Source: Paracoccaceae bacterium
GTDB lineage: Bacteria; Pseudomonadota; Alphaproteobacteria; Rhodobacterales; Rhodobacteraceae
Assembly (NCBI GenBank): GCA_026710155.1
Contig: JAPORQ010000052.1
Location: forward strand, 26,236 to 90,235
DNA length: 64,000 nt
Reading direction: 5' to 3'
Shown here: positions 56,393 to 64,000 of the stretch, piece after piece
Position numbering within the stretch: position 1 is the stretch's first letter
How the letters are laid out: each line of letters opens with the position of its first letter
Program-made: the position numbers and the translations under genes
Notes under the pieces: generated by a model
Database searches by the model: none
The model's input: the letters and a program-made list of their open reading frames with translations, nothing else
What the model was told of the DNA's origin: nothing

Positions 56393-58533
56393 AAACAGGA
56401 TTTCCCACTTAATTAGATACCATGGGCTTGACAATTTCCTGACCTTTGTGCCAAAAGGAGTGGAAAGCGGGTAGCAACCCCGAAACGGGTTTCTCCATCA
56501 ATCTTCGTAGGCCGCGCCCCATGAGACATGTAATCAAGCCTCACCGCGAACTAGGCGACATCGACATTGCCTCCATCAAGATGACTACCGTTAAGGATTC
56601 AACCTATAAGAAGTTGATTGCCAATAATGGTCTTGATTCAGGGGCAAGGGCATGACTTTTGTTCAGTATCCCTTAACAGGAAATGATTTTTTTACATCAC
56701 AATCTTTACCATTCTGCGAATCATAGTTGTCATCTTGTGGCATAAAAATTTCATGAGAAATCATTTGATTTGGAAGTAATATTCCACGAGCGGCCAATTC
56801 CCACTCTATTTCCATCCACTGTATCTTGTGTGAATCATCTTTGGTATTTTGACTAATCATCATTTTTATACTCGCTTATAATTTGATCAAATTGATTGTT
56901 TTCAATATTGGTTGCCAATTGATCAATTTTTTTGATTACGTGATTCATAAAACACTTTTTGCATTACCTTGGCCAATAGGTCAATGCTCCCACTGGGGTA
57001 TTTTAATTCTTCTGACATGAATACTTTCTGAAAGTTGAAATGAAGTGTTACCAAAGTTATTAAGGATAATCAACTAAATATTCAAGATAAACTTCTTCAT
57101 GGTTCCCTGATCGGCGATCAAAACAAATAAAAAAAACCACTGGATTCTTGTGACAACGGCATTGTCATGCCCTCATCACCAAAACAAAAAACCAACCCAT
57201 TGGGTTGGCATTATGATAGTTGAAAAATCCTTCCCGATCAAGATCGAATTTTCCCCCGTCCAAGACACGACACCCTTTACCGGTGTCCTGCCCTTCCGGA
57301 AGATCCTGTGCCACCTCCCCGGTGAACGGGTGCTGTGCCGGATGGTCCGGAAGGTCGAACCCCAACTGCTTGTCCATCGCAGGGTACGGACCACCGCTTC
57401 CCTTGTCAATAACCAGATAAAAGATACCATGGGCTTGACGGTTTCCCGCCCTTTGTGACAAAAGGAACGGGGAGCCGCCCCGAGACGGTTTTCTCCATCA
57501 CTTTCATACTGAAAGGAGTCGCACCCATGATAACAGGCAAGCCAGGAAATCAATCCACTTCCCAGGTCATTGGAATTTGCCGGCCGGCCACGGGCTGGAA
57601 ACATCGGCACGCACGGGCCTGAACCCGATGATGTCGCCGGGATTGTTGAACTGGCCTGGAGGGCAAGGAGCCGTTCTGCCTTCGATGCTCTCGTCGTGTT
57701 GTGCCATGAGGCCGGGCATGGAGGATAGCATTGATACGCTTCGGATGGTCAGGGCCTTGCAGGCCTGGAAGTCGGGTGGCAACGATGTCCCGGCCCTGAC
57801 CCGCAAGCTTTCGGCAGCCCTCCGGTGGTTTCCACCATACAGCCGGACGCGGTTGGGGAGGAAACCGGGACAGGCCGGCCGATGGCACACCGGTTTGGCC
57901 TGAAAGGGTGCCGTTTGAAAGGATGGGGGCGGCTACCGGCGTGCTGTCGCCCCGAATGCGGGATCTGGGTCATGGAACCGGACAGGAGTCTGGCGCCACA
58001 ATCACATGGTGTCCCTGCATATTCCAATATGCAGTCCAAAACACGCTCTGGCATCGTTCTCTGCTGAAAATAATTGTTGCAATAAATGCCCATAAGAGAA
58101 TGACTCATAGAAGATTGTAAAAAAAATCTTCGCGATATCCGCCTCAAAAACAACCCCTTTAGGTTATTACCAAGGGTGTATTGGTACTGTAGAAATCGGG
58201 CGAAATTCAGACTTCCTGACCTCAGAATAATAATTCAACAGAATCATCTGTGTTTCATCCCAATGCCAAAGGGGTTTGCAGGAATCCACCGAATGGAATT
58301 GGTGACCATATTCAAGCACACTCATTTTTATTTACCATGATTTATCATTTCAAATTTTGACCACTTCCCGACCAACCCCCTGATCATGGTGAGTTTAGGG
58401 CTCTTACTTAGGCAAAATCAAATGCGGCGCTGGTCTCTTTCATCCAGAAACAATGGATTATAGATGGTCACAATCAACCCCGAGGTAAGGAAATCTGAAA
58501 TTGTAAGTATAAATTAGAGATGCCTATTGATGG
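56393..58533. other. 2.1-kb repeat-filled stretch
   Basis: Holds repeat R4 twice in tandem (56418-56512 and 57423-57515, sharing ATACCATGGGCTTGAC and TTTCTCCATCA), R3 copy a (57105-57300, sharing GCGATCAAAACAAATAAAAA with 60497-60690), R5 inverted (about 57820-58040) and R2 copy b (58230-58500). 56.66-57.05 kb is AT-rich with no gene. GC-rich shadow frames at 57.2-58.1 kb are open on both strands, but none shows a recognisable family. Confidence 0.5.
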
Positions 58534-59565
58534 TTACTTTTGAGAAATGGTATCACTTGAATAAAGTGTTAATTTGGTTTTTTTCCACGTACTAGCGCAC
58601 ATTTTTTTTAAATTACGCTTGGTTTTCCATCCCAATAATTTTGCAGCCTTGTCAGGATTGGAATAGTATTCGGCAATGTCCCCTGCAAGACGTTCTGTGA
58701 TTCTATAAGGTATTGTACAATTCGCTTCTTTCTCAAATGCATGAATTAATTCCATCACACTATAACCTGTTCCGGAACCAAGATTAAATGCATGCCACCC
58801 AGTGTTGCTTTCCAGAAAAGTCAATGAAGCGGCGTGACCCTCAGCCAAATCCATGACATGTATGTAATCCCGAACACCTGTTCCGTCTGATGTGGGATAA
58901 TCATCACCAAACACACAGAGCTCTTCCCGGTCTCCCATTGCCACTTGTGCAATAGAGGGCATGAGATTATTGGGGTTACCTTTCGGGATTTCTCCGATCA
59001 ACCGGCTTTCATGGGCTCCAACCGGATTAAAATACCGCAGGCATGCAATCCGTAAAGCGGGGTTTGATGATGCAATATCTTGTAAGATTTCTTCGACATG
59101 CTTTTTGCTTCGACCATAAGGATTGAGAGCGTTTGTAGGATGTTCTTCATCAAATGGGAGATATTCGGGCTCTCCATAAACAGTGGCACTGCTACTGAAT
59201 ATAAATGTGTTTATTGATTGTGTTTGTAATGCATTCAGCAGGCTGATTGCACCTTGAATGTTATTGGTAAAGTATTCCAGGGGCTTTTCAACGGATTCTC
59301 CAACTGCCTTCAGTCCAGCGAAGTGCATGACAGCATCAATTTTGTGGGATTTAAGTGTATGAACAAGCCGGTCTGCATCTCTAACATCACCTTTTACAAA
59401 GGGTATTGGCTTGCCTGTGATTTCTTTCAATGCGTCCAGAATAACATCACTGCTGCTGGATAAGTTGTCATACAGGACAATGTCATGTCCTGATTGCGTT
59501 AGAACAACTGCAGTGTGGCTACCTATATATCCGGTTCCACCGGTGATTAAAATTCTTCCTGCCAT
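58534..59565 (-). CDS. galE: UDP-glucose 4-epimerase
   Basis: 343 residues. The NAD fold is ILITGGTGYIGSHTAVVL, with the catalytic pair Ser in IFSSSATVYG and YxxxK in NPYGRSKKHVE, then VMHFAGLKAVGESVEKP and GVRDYIHVMDLAEGH. It interconverts UDP-glucose and UDP-galactose, supplying galactose for surface glycans. The last 15 residues (TKLTLYSSDTISQK) are a non-typical tail after the MCASTW motif; a late frame change is possible but not needed for function. Confidence 0.95.
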   Translation of the reverse strand: MAGRILITGGTGYIGSHTAVVLTQSGHDIVLYDNLSSSSDVILDALKEITGKPIPFVKGDVRDADRLVHTLKSHKIDAVMHFAGLKAVGESVEKPLEYFTNNIQGAISLLNALQTQSINTFIFSSSATVYGEPEYLPFDEEHPTNALNPYGRSKKHVEEILQDIASSNPALRIACLRYFNPVGAHESRLIGEIPKGNPNNLMPSIAQVAMGDREELCVFGDDYPTSDGTGVRDYIHVMDLAEGHAASLTFLESNTGWHAFNLGSGTGYSVMELIHAFEKEANCTIPYRITERLAGDIAEYYSNPDKAAKLLGWKTKRNLKKMCASTWKKTKLTLYSSDTISQK

Positions 59566-59676
59566 CTTTCCACAAAATGAAGTGAAACACTTTTCATTCG
59601 TTTTTCCGGGATTCCCTGATTTTCAAAGACCGGTTTATCAAATTTGGGAAATATATACTTTTTGCTCCTAGGATTA

Positions 59677-60453
59677 TCACCTTTTAATTTTTCGAAAACC
59701 GAGTAGGCGATAAAGAAGATTCCGTCTGTAAGAATTAAAGACCTCTTTCCATGGTGGAATATATACTCCCAAAAACCTTCGCTTTGATTTGATATGTCTT
59801 AAACCTATGATGGATGAATCGTCATATTTCTGCGGCCTAGCATGATCCACCAATTTGGGATATACCAGGAACCAACTATTCCGAGACTTGAATTCTTCAG
59901 TGCAGGCCGGCCAATCCGCCACACTTCTCACGGGAAGAGCATTTTCCAACAAGAATCGGGCTGCTCCGATAGATACAATATAACCTACAGCCCCTTGGAT
60001 ATAGATACCCGGTTCAGATGGATAGGATTTGAACCCCCCAAACAATCTTTTCGCTGAACGTGAACGAATATAAGTTCGGCTATAATACAGCGAAATCAAA
60101 TCCAAACCCTCGAAATATCTCCCTTTGAGATATTCTACAAGTTTTGGGTGTGGAATTGCGTCATCCTCCAGAACCATAGCATATGGAATATCATTAACCA
60201 CGATATGCCTGTAAGCCTTTATGTGTGATAATGCGCAACCAAATTCCGTATCTGTCAATGGTCTTGAATGACTTGAGACAGTGGCCGATCTGTCAATTTG
60301 TGATTCTTGTTGTTGGGTCAGGCCGCTTCGACCATCTATGGCATCAAGGAACTCGAACGGCAATGATAGATCGTTGAGACGATGGGCTGTTTTTTCACGT
60401 CGGCTGGTACAATCTGGTAGTGAAAGTACAAAGATCGGTATGACAGAAGTCAT
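59677..60453 (-). CDS. family 25 glycosyltransferase (LPS)
   Basis: 258 residues. IPIFVLSLPDCTSRREKTAHRL and FEFLDAIDG are the family 25 start. LTDTEFGCALSHIKAYRHIV and AMVLEDDAIP (the DD metal site) follow, with SIGAARFLLENALP in the C-terminal half and a basic tail. Enzymes of this family (LgtB/LgtE type) add galactose or other hexoses to LPS; the linked galE suggests UDP-galactose as donor. Confidence 0.92.
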   Translation of the reverse strand: MTSVIPIFVLSLPDCTSRREKTAHRLNDLSLPFEFLDAIDGRSGLTQQQESQIDRSATVSSHSRPLTDTEFGCALSHIKAYRHIVVNDIPYAMVLEDDAIPHPKLVEYLKGRYFEGLDLISLYYSRTYIRSRSAKRLFGGFKSYPSEPGIYIQGAVGYIVSIGAARFLLENALPVRSVADWPACTEEFKSRNSWFLVYPKLVDHARPQKYDDSSIIGLRHIKSKRRFLGVYIPPWKEVFNSYRRNLLYRLLGFRKIKR

Positions 60454-61233
60454 TATGAATTTCTGACTAAATTAACGAAAGTGCACTGCTGTTTAACCTG
60501 ATCCGCGATCAAAACAAATAAAAAACCACCTGACACCAGATCACTGTGATAAAGACACTTTCGTGCCATCACCCCACAACCTCAAATCAATCCAACGGTT
60601 CAACATGATGATAGTTGATGATTCCTTTCCGATCAAGGCCAAAGTCACCCTCAACCGGTTGAACCCATCGAGCTTGTTCAGTCCTGCCAATTCCGTACAA
60701 CGGCTTTTATCCCCATAGACCTCCGTCGATCGTGCTGAGACAGACATCGTCCCGCAGTACCTTCGTGGCCTTAGCATCACTTCCCTTGCCATTTCATGGT
60801 GTCGTAGAGTTTTGATGAATCATTGTCATGGGCAAGAAGCTGCTGAAAGAAGGGTCTTTTCAGAGATGTCCATAAGAATTTCCCCAAAAATGGATTCAGC
60901 CTATTGAATCGCTTAAACATATAATGCATGTTTGGCTGGACAAGCAATGTATTTATTTTCTTCATGTCCGTGGTATCCACTGTGGGCATTGTATTCCCCA
61001 AAAAATGCTGAACAATTACATCGTAGGCATTTGGGTTTGATTAATCAAGGAAAAGGACATGGTTTCAAGATCTGCTCAAACACCTTCAGACAGTCACTCA
61101 TCCGTTAGGGATTGTCCTTCGAGATGCCGTTCAACGCCGCCAGTTCCGGCCAGTGATCGGGATCCCCCGAGAACCTTCCGGGCTATGATGTTCTACATCC
61201 GTGGTCCTCACTGAATGGGGTGTGTGAAGATGG
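60454..61233. other. repeat-bearing gene-free stretch
   Basis: Contains repeat R3 copy b (60497-60690) and R6 copy c (61076-61196, minus strand, with LAALNGISKDNP and SDCLKVFE). Short frames on the minus strand lack motifs. No gene called. Confidence 0.5.
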
Positions 61234-61518
61234 TCAGGAAGTGGCCAGCAAAACGGCAATGACGATTGCCGAAGCGGCAATGATCGCGCCAATAAGCCAG
61301 CGGGTGTTGGCGGTGTCACGCCTGGCCATCTCGGTGTCACGCTTGGCCATGTCCTCCCGGAGCTTGGCAAATTCGGTGTCACGCCTGGCATTGTCTTCGC
61401 CCATCTTGGCCTCCAGGAGTTTCCAGCCCCGGTCATAACTCTCGGTAATCGTGTTCATGCGTTCCTCCAGTACCGAAAGCCTGCGGTCAAGATCAATGGT
61501 TTTATCAGGCTCCGGCAT
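61234..61518 (-). CDS. small coiled-coil protein with C-terminal membrane anchor
   Basis: 94 residues from ATG 61518. A long amphipathic helix (RRLSVLEERMNTITESYDR, KMGEDNARRDTEFAKLREDM, RDTEMARRDTANTRW), with MAKRDTEMARRDT repeats, is followed by one hydrophobic span (LIGAIIAASAIVIAVLLA). Similar proteins are common as small alphaproteobacterial hypotheticals. GC-rich compared with its surroundings. No clear ribosome binding site. Likely a membrane-tethered trimer or dimer of unknown role. Confidence 0.6.
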   Translation of the reverse strand: MPEPDKTIDLDRRLSVLEERMNTITESYDRGWKLLEAKMGEDNARRDTEFAKLREDMAKRDTEMARRDTANTRWLIGAIIAASAIVIAVLLATS

Positions 61519-61950
61519 GACCGTTACAATATATGACCGGCACCGATTTGGCAAGTGGCATTTTCAGGATTGTTTTTGATTTTCAATGAATGGAGTACAG
61601 TGCTCCACCGACATACAGATAAAGAAACCGGAACTTGGAATGATTCAGTTCTAGGAAACTGGCAGGGGGAAATCAATTCCTTCATAATTCGTTTATCTGC
61701 AAATACATGGGGTTTGTTGAAATGAATATTTCATAGAGCAAAAACATACAAATTAATGACTTTTGGAAGGTTGGTGATGAGTAAATACATTGGAAACCAG
61801 GCAGATGCATAAAGGATAACGGCCGATTCGTCTTGAAATATAAATCAAGCAGGTTTTTCTACGCACACCATCAAAGTCTGGAATATCGGTCTGGCCTACT
61901 TCAGCAACAATTTCGCTCCAAATTGGCATTTTACGGGAGTTTCTGCTGCT
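61519..61950. other. no gene seen (432 bases)
   Basis: AT-rich sequence without a convincing frame or hairpin. Confidence 0.4.
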
Positions 61951-62154
61951 TTAAGCGTCAGTTGGCGTTCTGCCGGCCAATTCGAGATTACCCCCGGGGT
62001 TTTGGTGTTGGGATGGTGTTTCCTGATAACTATCCTTGCCTTGGTCAACAAGCATCACCTTCATCACCTCACGCACACCAGGCCGGGCAATGGATTCCTC
62101 AAGCATTTTGTCATAATCTGCCTTGCGTTCTGACTCCCTGGAACTGTCAGTCAT
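61951..62154 (-). CDS. small hypothetical protein
   Basis: 67 residues from ATG 62154 with GAGGTG six bases ahead. It begins MTDSSRESERKADYDKM, then LEESIARPGVREVMKV. The phrase KMLEExxARPGVREVM is one I associate with small alphaproteobacterial proteins encoded near toxin-antitoxin genes. The last 35 residues look less conserved, and a late frameshift is possible. Confidence 0.5.
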   Translation of the reverse strand: MTDSSRESERKADYDKMLEESIARPGVREVMKVMLVDQGKDSYQETPSQHQNPGGNLELAGRTPTDA

Positions 62155-62678
62155 TATGGTCACCTCTTAATTTCTTGAATTGCCTCATCTCCGGAAAGAC
62201 CCATTTGTTTTCAGAGTTTCTGAAATGCAAATTTTTCAACTGCGGGGTTTTGCTGAATGTTATTTAAACATAACGAATATTTGGCGTATCATCAACATAA
62301 ACCAATCTGTTGGTTCACTTGTGCGGCAGTTTCCTGCTGCCGGAAAAATAATACCTTAAGGAACAACACGTCCTTTTTGGTTTTACCGAATGGGGTTGCG
62401 GTATTCCTCCCACCATTCTGCGGAATCAATAATAGCCATGAGAAAGCATCTATCCTTGTAGCGTCTCGCTGGTTTTGAAAAAAACCATTTGCCGGACTTG
62501 ACTTTTGCCCCTCCCCATCATTTAAATCGGGAGAATTACAAGCCGGATGTTGTTTCCTGTTGCCGGACAAGTAGAACTCCGGACCCATTTTCTTTCACCG
62601 GATGGGGATGTTTTCACAAAGTTGAAAAAAATTGAGAAACCACTTTCAATAGTACGGCAGTGTCGTATGTAATCCGTC
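62155..62678. other. no gene seen (524 bases)
   Basis: Only overlapping frames of low quality. It probably contains the promoter of the following toxin-antitoxin remnant. Confidence 0.4.
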
Positions 62679-63014
62679 ATGCATTCAGTGATTTGAACTC
62701 CAATTTCTTACCAGGCCAGGAGATGTGGACTTGCCGAAGCAGAGATTGATGCAGTCGTGAACAGATTGGCAAATGACCCGTTGGATGGGGATATGGTACC
62801 CGGAACCGGTGGGGCAAGGAAGTTGAGGCATGCAGGCCGGGGTAGTGGAGGCTTACCGAACGATCCACTATTACGCAGCCATTGATGTACCGGTTTTTTT
62901 GCTTGCTGTCTATGGCAGGGCACAAAAGCCAACCTGACAAAGTCGGAACGGAACGCGTTGGCGAGGCTGTTGCCCAGGATTGCCGGGGAATATCGAGGGA
63001 AATTTACCGTATGA
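62679..63014 (+). pseudogene. RelE/HigB-like toxin, shattered
   Basis: Beginning at ATG 62679 the sequence reads MHSVI, a TGA in place of a sense codon, then TPISYQARRCGLAEAEIDAV and VNRLANDPLDGDMVPGTGG, ARKLRHAGRGSGG. A first frame change leads to YRTIHYYAAIDVPVFLLAVYG and a second to ANLTKSERNALARLLPRIAG, ending at TGA 63012. Joined, it is a clear RelE-superfamily mRNA-cleaving toxin of the HigB kind (GDxxPGTGGxRKLR and KANLTKAE motifs). One nonsense codon and two frameshifts mean it is inactive. The antitoxin follows after 19 bases. Confidence 0.75.
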
Positions 63015-63033
63015 GAGAAAGAAGGAGGAAAAC

Positions 63034-63364
63034 ATGGGTTTTGGAAAAGAGCTTGTCCAGAGTGCCGAGGAAGCCCTGGCCATAGCCAGGGGGGGGGGAA
63101 GCCGAGCCGGGTGCAGTCTATGTTCCTCCCCGGGTGGAGGTTGCCACCATCCGCAAGAAGCTGGGATTTTCCCAAGTTGCCTTTGCCAACCGGTATGGTC
63201 TTGCAGTGGGGACCTTACGTGATTGGGAACAGAACAGAAGGTCTCCTGACCGGTCTGCCCTGGTCCTGCTGGAATTGATTAGAAGGAACCCGCAGATGGT
63301 TGCCGAGGCCTTGCAGGCAAAACACCCAAAGGGTTTTGCTCCCGAACTTGCTGTGCAGGGATGA
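63034..63364 (+). CDS. HigA-like XRE antitoxin, off-frame at a G10 tract
   Basis: ATG 63034 has AGGAGG six bases upstream. It encodes MGFGKELVQSAEEALAIAR, then meets ten G (63089-63098) that shift it into a dead end. With nine (or six) G it would continue GEAEPGAVYVPPRVEVATIR, then KKLGFSQVAFANRYGLAVG, TLRDWEQNRR and so on to TGA 63364, a normal XRE helix-turn-helix antitoxin of about 110 residues. As read, only the second half could be made from an internal start. Its toxin is already dead, so loss of the antitoxin would be harmless; phase variation or sequencing error are alternatives. Confidence 0.7.
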
Positions 63365-63668
63365 TCATCGGTTCCGGCAGAAACAGGGCTGTTATGGCTA
63401 TGTGGTGCAACGCGAGGACAGGCGCTTGGGATATATTGCCCGGAAGGTCTTCGACGTGGCGTGGTGAGGACTATTCCTTTTTCCCGAATCCCAACAACCG
63501 GATATTTTGTATTTTCCTGAATGGCGGGGGAACGCCGCGACCCCATTCGTGGAAATGAAAAACGGGAAGCAATCACTGTAAGGCCTACATGCGGTCTGCA
63601 GCCAATTGACAAGAAGGGGTTTGGGTGTATATTATCAAGTGTCACTTAAACACATGCAGGGGAATGCC
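63365..63668. other. no gene seen (304 bases)
   Basis: Short frames only. The promoter of the ribbon-helix-helix antitoxin is probably in the last 60 bases. Confidence 0.4.
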
Positions 63669-63920
63669 ATGAAAACCAAAACAACGACAAGGCTGTCGGT
63701 TGACCTGATACCGGAAATCTATGCGGAATTGAAAATCATGGCCCAGGACAGTGGCAAGTCCATCCAGAAGTATGTGAATGATGCCCTGGAAGCACACATC
63801 AGCAAGGATATTGAAGAGGAAGATGAGATGTGGGGGAAACTGGCTGAGGAGGCCAGCAAGGAAGGATTCATGAGCATTGAGGAATCCGAGGAGCTCCTGC
63901 AGCACATGAAAAATGCGTAA
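63669..63920 (+). CDS. ribbon-helix-helix antitoxin-like protein
   Basis: 83 residues from ATG 63669. The N-terminal ribbon (TKTTTRLSVDLIPEIYAEL) and two helices (KIMAQDSGKSIQKYVNDALEAHI) form a CopG/Arc-type DNA-binding fold, and the acidic C-terminal tail (EEEDEMWGKLAEEASKEGF) would bind a toxin. It overlaps a toxin start by 8 bases. It should repress its own promoter. Intact. Confidence 0.75.
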   Translation: MKTKTTTRLSVDLIPEIYAELKIMAQDSGKSIQKYVNDALEAHISKDIEEEDEMWGKLAEEASKEGFMSIEESEELLQHMKNA

Positions 63921-63963
63921 CCTCAGGTTTGTCAACGCATCGGGAGGTAGTGTCTCACTTTGA
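63913..63963 (+). pseudogene. truncated toxin start (RelE/ParE-like)
   Basis: ATG 63913 overlaps the antitoxin stop and begins MRNLRFVNASGG, like RelE/ParE toxins, but stops at TGA 63961-63963 after 16 codons. The sequence changes character at about 63938 (GGAGGTAGTGTCTCACTTTG), suggesting an insertion or deletion just here; the window ends before it can be identified. Confidence 0.4.
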
Positions 63964-64000
63964 AAAATGAAAAAAATTCTGCATTTTGCACATAAAATTT

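Noticed and set aside
57567..58067. Open GC-rich frames on both strands (100-135 codons)
   Set aside because: All frames are open because of GC-rich composition; although the region is a repeat (R5), no frame shows a family or start signal, so no gene is called.
57105..60690. CRISPR-like repeats
   Set aside because: Repeat copies are few, long, diverged and kilobases apart; no regular short repeats with unique spacers were seen anywhere.

Overview
The window looks like a piece of an alphaproteobacterial chromosome. It carries LPS genes (waaA, manC, galE, a family 25 glycosyltransferase), a CHCC zinc-finger protein next to polA, and the usual rpsO-pnp pair. Several decayed cassettes also resemble families I know mainly from Alphaproteobacteria. 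Base composition is intermediate, with AT-rich islands. The species cannot be named from sequence alone.

Layout. 0-4.9 kb: a broken DNA methyltransferase, an odd long-arm tRNA, a decayed coiled-coil gene, an HNH nuclease, a SprT-like metalloprotease and a DUF1285 protein. 5-12.9 kb: housekeeping and accessory genes on the minus strand (polA, zinc finger, an AAA ATPase/DUF4276 pair with a frameshift, hydrolase-OsmC fusion, HIT protein, adenosine-kinase-like protein). 13-16.4 kb: wreckage, with a HEPN two-gene cassette killed by nonsense codons, IS1634-type transposase pieces and a resolvase remnant. 16.5-31 kb: one tight 13-gene minus-strand operon for import and breakdown of a hydantoin, oxoproline or peptide-like compound: XRE-cupin regulator, five-gene ABC importer, GAF protein, HyuA, two HyuB, two racemases and an M24 peptidase. 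31.8-38.6 kb: rpsO, pnp, waaA, a glycosyltransferase split at a C10 tract, and manC.

39-64 kb is mostly low-density accessory DNA: IS1182, IS66 and IS1634 fragments, several families of diverged dispersed repeats, and islands of intact genes. The clearest functional island is a complete four-gene CBASS anti-phage operon at 51.15-54.3 kb (CD-NTase, HORMA, TRIP13-like ATPase, NucC nuclease). Directly behind it lies an unannotated fragment resembling the AGS-C sensor domain of a different CBASS-type synthase. A RipA-like membrane protein lies 2 kb upstream, and galE and a glycosyltransferase follow downstream. The window ends in two toxin-antitoxin loci: one with a shattered toxin and a G10-frameshifted antitoxin, one with an intact ribbon-helix-helix antitoxin and a truncated toxin.

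Recurring theme. Several genes are interrupted exactly at homopolymers (C10, G10, A8). This fits phase variation by slipped-strand mispairing, but homopolymer sequencing error would look the same and must be excluded. Many other genes carry true nonsense codons, so pseudogenisation in this region is real whatever the explanation for the tracts. No CRISPR array or rRNA gene was seen.
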